Assembly (NCBI GenBank): GCA_036435485.1
Contig: CM071595.1
Location: 2,542,001-2,606,000 of the forward strand
Reading direction: 5' to 3'
Origin: Saposhnikovia divaricata
Taxonomy: Eukaryota > Streptophyta > Magnoliopsida > Apiales > Apiaceae
Length of the DNA stretch: 64,000 nt
Shown here: positions 52,223 through 63,412 of the stretch, piece by piece
Layout of the letters: each line of letters begins with the position of its first letter
Numbering within the stretch: position 1 is the stretch's first letter
Notes under the pieces: generated by a model
What the model saw: only the letters and a program-made list of their open reading frames with translations
What the model was told of the DNA's origin: nothing
Databases searched by the model: none
Position numbers and translations under genes: made by a program

Positions 52223-55200
52223 CAAAATATTTAAAAATATCAACAAAACGGTCCGACCCGATTTTTAACAATATCCCGTGTACTAACCCCTTTGAGGATT
52301 ATCCAAAAACCGAGTTTTGGCTATATCAGCTCCGATTCAGGTCTGAATTGCGTCAAATAAAATTTCGTTGAATTCCAATAACCCATAGGAACAAAATATG
52401 TAAAAATATCCTTAAAATGGTCCGACTCGATTTTTAACAATATCCCGTGTACTAACCACTTTGAGAATTATCCGAAAACCGAGTTTCGTTCATATCAGCT
52501 CCGATTCAGGTCTGAATTGCGTCAAATAAAATTTCGTTGAATTCCAATAACCCATAGGATCAAAATATTTAAAAATATCCACAAAATGGTCCGACCCGAT
52601 TTTTAACAATATCCCGTGTACTAACCCCTTTGAGAATTTTCCGAAAACCGAGTTTCGATCATATCAGCTCCAATTCCGGTCTGAATTGCGTCAAATAAAA
52701 TTTCGTTTAATTCCAATAACCCATAGGAACAAAATATGTAAAAATATCCACAAAATGGTCCGACCCGATTTTTAACAATATCCGTGTACTAACCCCTTTG
52801 AGAATTTTCCGAAAACCGAGTTTCGATCATATCAGCTCCGATTCCGGTCTGAATTGCGTCAAATAAAATTTCGTTGAATTCCAATAACCCATAGGAACAA
52901 AATATTTAAAAATATCCACAAAATGGTCCGACTCGATTTTTAACAATATCCCGTGTACTAACCCCTTTGAGGATTATCCAAAAACCGAGTTTTGACTATA
53001 TAAGCTCCGATACAGGTCTGAATTGCGTCAAATAAAATTTCGTTGAATTCCAATAACCCATAGGAACAAAATATGTAAAAATATCCTTAAAATGGTCCGA
53101 CTCGATTTTTAACAATATCCCGTGTACTAACCACTTTGAGAATTATCCGAAAACCGAGTTTCGTTCATATCAGCTCCGATTCAGGTCTGAATTGGGTCAA
53201 ATAAAATTTCGTTGAATTCCAATAACCCATAGGAACAAAATATGTAAAAATATCCACAAAATGGTCCGACCCGATTTTTAACAATATCCGTGTACTAACC
53301 CCTTTGAGAATTTTCCGAAAACCGAGTTTCGATCATATCAGCTCCGATTCCGGTCTGAATTGCGTCAAATAAAATTTCGTTGAATTCCAATAACCCATAG
53401 GAACAAAATATTTAAAAATATCCACAAAATGGTCCGACTCGATTTTTAACAATATCCCGTGTACTAACCCCTTTGAGGATTATCCAAAAACCGAGTTTTG
53501 ACTATATAAGCTCCGATTCCGGTCTGAATTGCGTCAAATAAAATTTCGTTGAATTCCAATAACCCATAGGAACAAAATATGTAAAAATATCCTTAAAATG
53601 GTCCGACTCGATTTTTAACAATATCCCGTGTACTAACCACTTTGAGAATTATCCGAAAACCGAGTTTCGTTCATATCAGCTCTGATTCAGGTCTGAATTG
53701 CGTCAAATAAAATTTCGTTGAATTCCAATGACCCATAGGATCAAAATATTTAAAAATATCCACAAAATGGTCCGACCCGATTTTTAACAATATCCCGTGT
53801 ACTAACCCCTTTGAGAATTTTCCGAAAACCGAGTTTCGATCATATCAGCTCCAATTCCGGTCTGAATTGCGTCAAATAAAATTTCGTTTAATTCCAATAA
53901 CCCATAGGAACAAAATATGTAAAAATATCCACAAAATGGTCCGACCCGATTTTTAACAATATCCGTGTACTAACCCCTTTGAGAATTTTCCGAAAACCGA
54001 GTTTCGATCATATCAGCTCCGATTCCGGTCTGAATTGCGTCAAATAAAATTTCGTTGAATTCCAATAACCCATAGGAACAAAATATTTAAAAATATCCAC
54101 AAAATGGTCCGACTCGATTTTTAACAATATCCCGTGTACTAACCCCTTTGAGGATTATCCAAAAACCGAGTTTTGACTATATAAGCTCCGATACAGGTCT
54201 GAATTGTGGCAAATAAAATTTCGTTGAATTCCAATAACCCATAGGAACAAAATATTTAAAAATTACAACAAAATGGTCTGACCCGATTTTTAACAATATC
54301 CCGTGTACTAACCCCTTTAAGGATTATCCAAAAACCGAGTTTTGACTATATCAGCTCCGATTCAGGTCTGAATTGCGTCAAATAAAATTTCGTTGAATTC
54401 CAATAACCCATAGGAACAAAATATGTAAAAATATCATTAAAATGGTCCGACTCGATTTTTAACAATAACCCGTGTACTAACCACTTTGAGAATTATCCGA
54501 AAACCGAGTTTCGTTCATATCAGCTCCGATTCAGGTCTGAATTGCGTCAAATAAAATTTCGTTGAATTCCAATAACCCATAGGATCAAAATATTTAAAAA
54601 TATCCACAAAATGGTCCGACCCGATTTTTAACAATATCCCGTGTACTAACCCCTTTGAGAATTTTCTGAAAACCGAGTTTCGATCATATCAGCTCCGATT
54701 CCGGTCCGAACTGCGTCAAATAAAATTTTGTTGAATTCCAATAACCCATAGGAACAAAATATATAAAAATATCCACAAAATGGTCTGACTCGATTTTTAA
54801 CAATATCCCGTGTACAACCCCTTTGAGGATTATCCAAAAACCGAGTTTTGACTATATAAGCTCCGATACAGGTCTGAATTGTGTCAAATAAAATTTCGTT
54901 GAATTCCAATAACCCATAGGAACAAAATATTTAAAAATATCAACAAAATGGTCCGACCCAATTTTTAACAATATCCCGTGTACTAACCCCTTTGAGGATT
55001 ATCCAAAAACCGAGTTTTGACTATATCAGCTCCGATTCAGGTCTGAATTGCGTCAAATAAAATTTCGTTGAATTCCAATAACCCATAGGAACAAAATATG
55101 TAAAAATATCCTTAAAATGGTCCGACTCGATTTTTAACAATATCCCGTGTACTAACCACTTTGAGGATTATCCGAAAACCGAGTTTCGTTCATATCAGCT

Positions 55201-57000
55201 CCGATTCAGGTCTGAATTGCGTCAAATAAAATTTCGTTGAATTCCAATAACCCATAGGAACAAAATATTTAAAAATATCCACAAAATGGTCCGACCCGAT
55301 TTTTAACAATATCCCGTGTACTAACCCCTTTGAGAATTTTCCGAAAACCGAGTTTCGATCATATCAGCTCCGATTCCGGTCTGAATTGCGTCAAATAAAA
55401 TTTCGTTTAATTCCAATAACCCATAGGAACAAAATATGTAAAAATATCCACAAAATGGTCCTACCCGATTTTTAACAATATCCGTGTACTAACCCCTTTG
55501 AGAATTTTCCGAAAACCGAGTTTCGATCATATCAGCTCCGATTCCGGTCTGAATTGCGTCAAATAAAATTTCGTTGAATTCCAATAACCCATAGGAACAA
55601 AATATTTAAAAATATCAACAAAATTGTCCGACCCAATTTTTAACAATATCCCGTGTACTAACCCCTTTGAGGATTATCCAAAAACCGAGTTTTGACTATA
55701 TCAGCTCTGATTCAGGTCTGAATTGCGTCAAATAAAATTTCGTTGAATTCCAATAACCCATAGGAACAAAATATGTAAAAATATCTTTAAAATGGTCCGA
55801 CTCGATTTTTAACAATATCCCGTGTACTAACCACTTTGAGAATTATCCGAAAACCGAGTTTCGTTCATATCAGCTCCGATTCAGGTCTGAATTGCGTCAA
55901 ATAAAATTTCGTTGAATTCCAATAACCCATAGGATCAAAATATTTAAAAATATCCACAAAATTGTCCGACCCGATTTTTAACAATATCCCGTGTACTAAC
56001 CCCTTTGAGAATTTTCCGAAAACCGAGTTTCGATCATATCAGCTCCGATTCCGGTCTGAATTGCGTCAAATAAAATTTCGTTTAATTCCAATAACCCATA
56101 GGAACAAAATATGTAAAAATATCCACAAAATGGTCCGACCCGATTTTTAACAATATCCGTGTACTAACCCCTTTGAGAATTTTCCGAAAACCGAGTTTCG
56201 ATCATATCAGCTCCGATTCCGGTCTGAATTGCGTCAAATAAAATTTCGTTGAATTCCAATAACCCATAGGAACAAAATATTTAAAAATATCCACAAAATG
56301 GACCGACTCGATTTTTAACAATATCCCGTGTACTAACCCCTTTGAGGATTATCCAAAAACCGAGTTTTGACTATATAAGCTCCGATACAGGTCTGAATTG
56401 CGTCAAATAAAATTTCGTTGAATTCCAATAACCCATAGGAACAAAATATGTAAAAATATCCTTAAAATGGTCCGACTCGATTTTTAACAATATCCCGTGT
56501 ACTAACCACTTTGAGAATTATCCGAAAACCGAGTTTCGTTCATATCAGCTCCGATTCAGGTCTGAATTGCGTCAAATAAAATTTCGTTGAATTCCAATGA
56601 CCCATAGGATCAAAATATTTAAAAATATCCACAAAATGGTCCGACCCGATTTTTAACAATATCCCGTGTACTAACCCCTTTGAGAATTTTCCGAAAACCG
56701 AGTTTCGATCATATCAGCTCCAATTTCGGTCTGAATTGCGTCAAATAAAATTTCGTTTAATTCCAATAACCCATAGGAACAAAATATGTAAAAATATCCA
56801 CAAAATGGTCCGACCCGATTTTTAACAATATCCGTGTACTAACCCCTTTGAGAATTTTCCGAAAACCGAGTTTCGATCATATCAGCTCCGATTCCGGTCT
56901 GAATTGCGTCAAATAAAATTTCGTTGAATTCCAATAACCCATAGGAACAAAATATTTAAAAATATCCACAAAATGGTCCGACTCGATTTTTAACAATATC
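52223..57000. repeat. Domain VII after the hAT element: 3-, 4- and 17-monomer spacings
   Basis: ATATCCGTG, a one-base deletion in C monomers, starts at 52778, 53284, 53959, 55478, 56153 and 56828. The steps are 506, 675, 1519, 675 and 675, that is 3, 4, 9, 4 and 4 monomers. AATGACCCATAGGATC at 53727 and 56596 gives a 17-mer spacing of 2869 bp, and the 4-base shortfall is explained by four one-base deletions in between. CCCATAGGATC and GTTTAATTCC are further markers. The GAATTC site is lost in the GTTTAATTCC monomers. A D monomer near 54815 has lost one base (GTACAACCCC). Confidence 0.8.
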
Positions 57001-58554
57001 CCGTGTACTAACCCCTTTGAGGATTATCCAAAAACCGAGTTTTGACTATATAAGCTCCGATACAGGTCTGAATTGTGTCAAATAAAATTTCATTGAATTC
57101 CAATAACCCATAGGAACAAAATATGTAAAAATATCCACAAAATGGTCCGACTCGATTTTTAACAATATCTCGTGTACTAACCCCTTTGAGGATTATCCAA
57201 AAACCGAGTTTTGACTATATCAGCTCCGATACAGGTCTGAATTGTGTCAAATAAAATTTCATTGAATTCCAATAACCCATAGGAACAAAATATGTAAAAA
57301 TATCCACAAAATGGTCCGACTCGATTTTTAACAATATCCCGTGTACTAACCCCTTTGAGGATTATCCAAAAACCGAGTTTTGACTATATCAGCTCTGATT
57401 CAGGTCTGAATTGCGTCAAATAAAATTTCGTTGAATTCCAATAACCCATAGGAACAAAATATGTAAAAATATCCTTAAAATGGTCCGACTCGATTTTTAA
57501 CAATATCCCGTGTACTAACCCCTTTGAGGATTATCCAAAAACCGAGTTTTGACTATATCAGCTCCGATTCAGGTCTGAATTTCGTCAAATAAAATTTCGT
57601 TGAATTCCAATAACCCATAGGAACAAAATATGTAAAAATATCCTTAAAATGGTCCGACTCCATTTTTAACAATATCCCGTGTACTAACCACTTTGAGGAT
57701 TATCCGAAAACCGAGTTTCGTTCATATCAGCTCCGATTCAGGTCTGAATTGCGTCAAATAAAATTTCGTTGAATTCCAATAACCCATAGGAACAAAATAT
57801 GTAAAAATATCCACAAAATGGTCCGACTCGATTTTTAACAATATCCCGTGTACTAACCCCTTTGAGGATTATCCAAAAACCGAGTTTTGACTATATCAGC
57901 TCCGATACAGGTCTGAATTGTGTCAAATAAAATTTCATTGAATTCCAATAACCCATAGGAACAAAATATGTAAAAATATCCACAAAATGGTCCGACTCGA
58001 TTTTTAACAATATCCCGTGTACTAACCCCTTTGAGGATTATCCAAAAACCGAGTTTTGACTATATCAGCTCTGATTCAGGTCTGAATTGCGTCAAATAAA
58101 ATTTCGTTGAATTCCAATAACCCATAGGAACAAAATATGTAAAAATATCCTTAAAATGGTTCGACTCAATTTTTAACAATATCCCGTATACTAACCACTT
58201 TGAGGATTATCCAAAAACCGAGTTTTGACTATATCAGCTCCGATTCAGGTCTGAATTGCGTCAAATAAAATTTCGTTGAATTCCAATAACCCATAGTAAC
58301 AAAATATGTAAAAATATCCACAAAATGGTTCAACTCGATTTTTAACAATATCCCGTGTACTAACCCCTTTGAGGATTATCCAAAAATCGAGTTTCGTTCA
58401 TATCAGCTCCGATTCAGGTCTGAATTGCGTCAAATAAAATTTCGTTCAATTCCAATAACCCATAGGAACAAAATATGTAAAAATATCCTTAAAATGGTCC
58501 GACTCGATTTTTAACAATATCCCGTGTACTAACCACTTTGAGGATTATCCGAAA

Positions 58555-58680
58555 ACCGAGTTTCGTTCATATCAGCTCCGATTCAGGTCCGAATTGCGTC
58601 AAATAAAATTTCGTTGAATTCCAATAACCCATAGGAACAAAATATGTAAAAACCCTTTGAGGATTATCCAAAAACCGAGT
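58555..58680. repeat. Truncated satellite monomer with ~50 bp deletion
   Basis: Near 58648 the sequence passes directly from ATATGTAAAAA to CCCTTTGAGG. The segment that normally holds ATCCACAAAATGGTCC through CCCGTGTACTAAC is missing. Compared with neighbours about 50 bp are absent, leaving a unit of ~119 bp. This is the largest internal deletion seen in the array and breaks the strict 169 bp phase. Confidence 0.85.
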
Positions 58681-61639
58681 TTTGACTATATCAGCTCCAA
58701 TTCAGGTCTGAATTGTGTCAAATAAAATTTCGTTGAATTCCAATAACCCATAGGAACAAAATATGTAAAAATATCCTTAAAATGGTCCGACTCGATTTTT
58801 AACAATATCCCGTGTACTAACCACTTTGAGGATTATCCGAAAACCGAGTTTCGATCATATCAGCTCCGATTCAGGTCTGAATTGCGTCAAATAAAATTTC
58901 GTTGAATTCCAATAACCCGTAGGAACAAAATTTTTAAAAATATCCACAAAATGGTCCGACCCGATTTTTAACAATATCCCGTGTACTAACCCCTTTGAGG
59001 ATTATCCGAAAACCGAGTTTCGTTCATATCAGCTCCGATTCAGGTCTGAATTGCGTCAAATAAAATTTCGTTGAATTCCAATAACCCATAGGAACAAAAT
59101 ATGTAAAAATATCCACAAAATGGTCCGACTCGATTTTTAACAATATCCAGTGTACTAACCCCTTTGAGGATTATCCAAAAACCGAGTTTTGACTATATCA
59201 GCTCCGATACAGGTCTGAATTGTGTCAAATAAAATTTCGTTGAATTCCAATAACCCATAGGAACAAAATATGTAAAAATATCCACAAAATGGTCCGACTC
59301 GATTTTTGACAATATCCCGTGTACTAACTAACCCCTTTGAGGATTATCCAAAAACCGAGTTTTGACTATATCAGCTCCGATTCAGGTCTGAATTGCGTCA
59401 AATAAAATTTCGTTGAATTCCAATAACCCATAGGAACCAAATATGTAAAAATATCCTTAAAATGGTCCGACTCGATTTTTAACAATATCCCGTATACTAA
59501 CCACTTTGAGGATTATCCGAAAACCGAGTTTGTTCATATCAGCTCCGATTCAGGTCTGAATTGCGTCAAATAAAATTTCGTTGAATTCCAATAACCCATA
59601 GGAACAAAATATGAAAATATATCCACAAAATGGTCCGACTCGATTTTTAACAATATCCCGTGTACTAACCCCTTTGAGGATTATCCAAAAACCGAGTCTT
59701 GACTATATAAGCTCCGATACAGGTCTGAATTGTGTCAAATAAAATTTCATTGAATTCCAATAACCCATAGGAACAAAATATGTAAAAATATCCACAAAAT
59801 GGTCCGACTTGATTTTTAACAATATCTCGTGTACTAACCCCTTTGAGGATTATCCAAAAACCGAGTTTTGACTATATCAGCTCCGATACAGGTCTGAATT
59901 GTGTCAAATAAAATTTCATTGAATTCCAATAACCCATAGGAACAAAATATGTAAAAATATCCACAAAATGGTCCGACTCGATTTTTAACAATATCCCGTG
60001 TACTAACCCCTTTGAGGATTATCCAAAAACCGAGTTTTGACTATATCAGCTCTGATTCAGGTCTGAATTGCGTCAAATAAAATTTCGTTGAATTCCAATA
60101 ACCCATAGGAACAAAATATGTAAAAATATCCTTAAAATGGTCCGACTCGATTTTTAACAATATCCCGTGTACTAACCCCTTTGAGGATTATCCAAAAACC
60201 GAGTTTTGACTATATCAGCTCCGATTCAGGTCTGAATTTCGTCAAATAAAATTTCGTTGAATTCCAATAACCCATAGGAACAAAATATGTAAAAATATCC
60301 TTAAAATGGTCCGACTCGATTTTTAACAATATCCCGTGTACTAACCACTTTGAGGATTATCCGAAAACCGAGTTTCGTTCATATCAGCTCCGATTCAGGT
60401 CTGAATTGCGTCAAATAAAATTTCGTTGAATTCCAATAACCCATAGGAACAAAATATGTAAAAATATCCACAAAATGGTCCGACTCGATTTTTAACAATA
60501 TCCCGTGTACTAACCCCTTTGAGGATTATCCAAAAACCGAGTTTTGACTATATCAGCTCCGATACAGGTCTGAATTGTGACAAATAAAATTTCATTGAAT
60601 TCCAATAACCCATAGGAACAAAATATGTAAAAATATCCACAAAATGGTCCGACTCGATTTTTAACAATATCCCGTGTACTAACCCCTTTGAGGATTATCC
60701 GAAAACCGAGTTTCGTTCATATCAGCTCCGATTCAGGTCTGAATTGCGTCAAATAAAATTTCGTTGAATTCCAATAACCCATAGGAACAAAATATTTAAA
60801 AATATCCACAAAATGGTCCGACCCGATTTTTAACAATATCCCGTGTACTAACCCCTTTGAGGATTATCCGAAAACCGAGTTTCGTTCATATCAGCTCCGA
60901 TTGAGGTCTGAATTGCGTCAAATAAAATTTCGTTGAATTCCAATAACCCATAGGAACAAAATATGTAAAAATATCCACAAAATGGTCCGACTCGATTTTT
61001 AACAATATCCCGTGTACTAACCCCTTTGAGGATTATCCAAAAACCGAGTTTTGACTATATCAGCTCCGATACAGGTCTGAATTGTGTCAAATAAAATTTC
61101 GTTGAATTCCAATAACCCATAGGAACAAAATATGTAAAAATATCCACAAAATGGTCCGACTCGATTTTTGACAATATCCCGTGTACTAACTAACCCCTTT
61201 GAGGATTATCCAAAAATCGAGTTTTGACTATATCAGCTCCGATTCAGGTCTGAATTGCGTCAAATAAAATTTCGTTGAATTCCAATAACCCATAGGAACA
61301 AAATATGTAAAAATATCCTTAAAATGGTCCGACTCGATTTTTAACAATATCCCGTATACTAACCACTTTGAGGATTATCCGAAAACCGAGTTTGTTCATA
61401 TCAGCTCCGATTCAGGTCTGAATTGCGTCAAATAAAATTTCGTTGAATTCCAATAACCCATAGGAAAAAAATATGTAAAAATATCCTTAAAATGGTCCGA
61501 CTCGATTTTTAACAATATCCCGTGTACTAACCCCTTTGAGGATTATCCAAAAACCGAGTTTTGACTATATCAGCTCCGATTCAGGTCTGAATTTCGTCAA
61601 ATAAAATTTCGTTGAATTCCAATAACCCATAGGAACAAA

Positions 61640-63330
61640 ATATGTAAAAATATCCTTAAAATGGTCCGACTCGATTTTTAACAATATCCCGTGTACTAAC
61701 CGCTTTGAGGATTATCCGAAAACCGAGTTTCGTTCATATCAGCTCCGATTCAGGTCTGAATTGCGTCAAATAAAATTTCGTTGAATTCCAATAACCCATA
61801 GGAACAAAATATGAAAATATATCCACAAAATGGTCCGACTCGATTTTTAACAATATCCCGTGTACTAACCCCTTTGAGGATTATCCAAAAACCGAGTTTT
61901 GACTATATCAGCTCCGATACAGGTCTGAATTGTGTCAAATAAAATTTCATTGAATTCCAATAACCCATAGGAACAAAATATGTAAAAATATCCACAAAAT
62001 GGTCCGACTCGATTTTTAACAATATCCCGTGTACTAACCCCTTTGAGGATTATCCAAAAACCGAGTTTTGACTATATCAGCTCCGATTCAGGTCTGAATT
62101 GCGTCAAATAAAATTTCGTTGAATTCCAATAACCCATAGTAACAAAATATGTAAAAATATCCACAAAATGGTCCAACTCGATTTTTAACAATATCCCGTG
62201 TACTAACCCCTTTGAGGATTATCCAAAAACCGAGTTTCGTTCATATCAGCTCCGATTCAGGTCTGAATTTCGTCAAATAAAATTTCGTTGAATTCCAATA
62301 ACCCATAGGAACAAAATATGTAAAAATATCCTTAAAATGGTCCGACTCGATTTTTAACAATATCCCGTGTACTAACCACTTTGAGGATTATCCGAAAACC
62401 GAGTTTCGTTCATATCAGCTCCGATTCAGGTCTGAATTGCGTCAAATAAAATTTCGTTGAATTCCAATAACCCATAGGAACAAAATATGTAAAAATATCC
62501 TTAAAATGGTCCGACTCGATTTTTAACAATATCCCGTGTACTAACCGCTTTGAGGATTATCCGAAAACCGAGTTTCGTTCATATCAGCTCCGATTCAGGT
62601 CTGAATTGCGTCAAATAAAATTTCGTTGAATTCCAATAACCCATAGGAACAAAATATGAAAATATATCCACAAAATGGTCCGACTCGATTTTTAACAATA
62701 TCCCGTGTACTAACCCCTTTGAGGATTATCCAAAAACCGAGTTTTGACTATATCAGCTCCGATACAGGTCTGAATTGTGTCAAATAAAATTTCATTGAAT
62801 TCCAATAACCCATAGGAACAAAATATGTAAAAATATCCACAAAATGGTCCGACTCGATTTTTAACAATATCCCGTGTACTAACCCCTTTGAGGATTATCC
62901 AAAAATCGAGTTTTGACTATATCAGCTCCGATTCAGGTCTGAATTGCGTCAAATAAAATTTCGTTGAATTCCAATAACCCATAGTAACAAAATATGTAAA
63001 AATATCCACAAAATGGTCCAACTCGATTTTTAACAATATCCCGTGTACTAACCCCTTTGAGGATTATCCAAAAACCGAGTTTCATTCATATCAGCTCCGA
63101 TTCAGGTCTGAATTTCGTCAAATAAAATTTCGTTGAATTCCAATAACCCATAGGAACAAAATATGTAAAAATATCCTTAAAATGGTCCGACTCGATTTTT
63201 AACAATATCCCGTGTACTAACCCCTTTGAGGATTATCCAAAAACCGAGTTTCATTCATATCAGCTCCGATTCAGGTCTGAATTTCGTCAAATAAAATTTC
63301 GTTGAATTCCAATAACCCATAGGAACAAAA
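61640..63330. repeat. Tandem duplication of a 5-mer (845 bp)
   Basis: Three rare variants are each exactly 845 bp apart: CTAACCGCTTTG (CGCTTT at 61701 and 62546), ATGAAAATATATCC (61811, 62656) and CCCATAGTAAC (CATAGT at 62135 and 62980). Five monomers of 169 bp make 845 bp, so a five-monomer block was duplicated without gain or loss of a base. Confidence 0.85.
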
Positions 63331-63412
63331 TATGTAAAAATATCCTTAAAATGGTCCGACTCGATTTTTAACAATATCCCGTGTACTAACCACTTTGAGG
63401 ATTATCCGAAAA
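63075..63412. repeat. Single-monomer tandem duplication
   Basis: Two consecutive monomers share the unusual pair GAGTTTCATTCATATC and GAATTTCGTC, with TTCATT at 63081 and 63250, exactly 169 bp apart. Elsewhere neighbouring monomers are normally of different type, so this looks like a recent single-unit duplication. Confidence 0.8.

Noticed and set aside
51971..52246. 91-codon minus-strand open frame with FGFGFG and KPDPKPDPK tracts
   Set aside because: This is low-complexity translation of the TCGGGT/CCAAATC repeats at the right end of the transposon, with no transposase motif or domain.
54646..54909. 87-codon minus-strand open frame
   Set aside because: It is satellite translation. A one-base deletion near 54815 joins frames of two monomers.
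55962..56150. 62-codon plus-strand open frame
   Set aside because: It spans just over one satellite monomer, opened by a monomer variant (AAATTGTCCG). Nothing points to expression.
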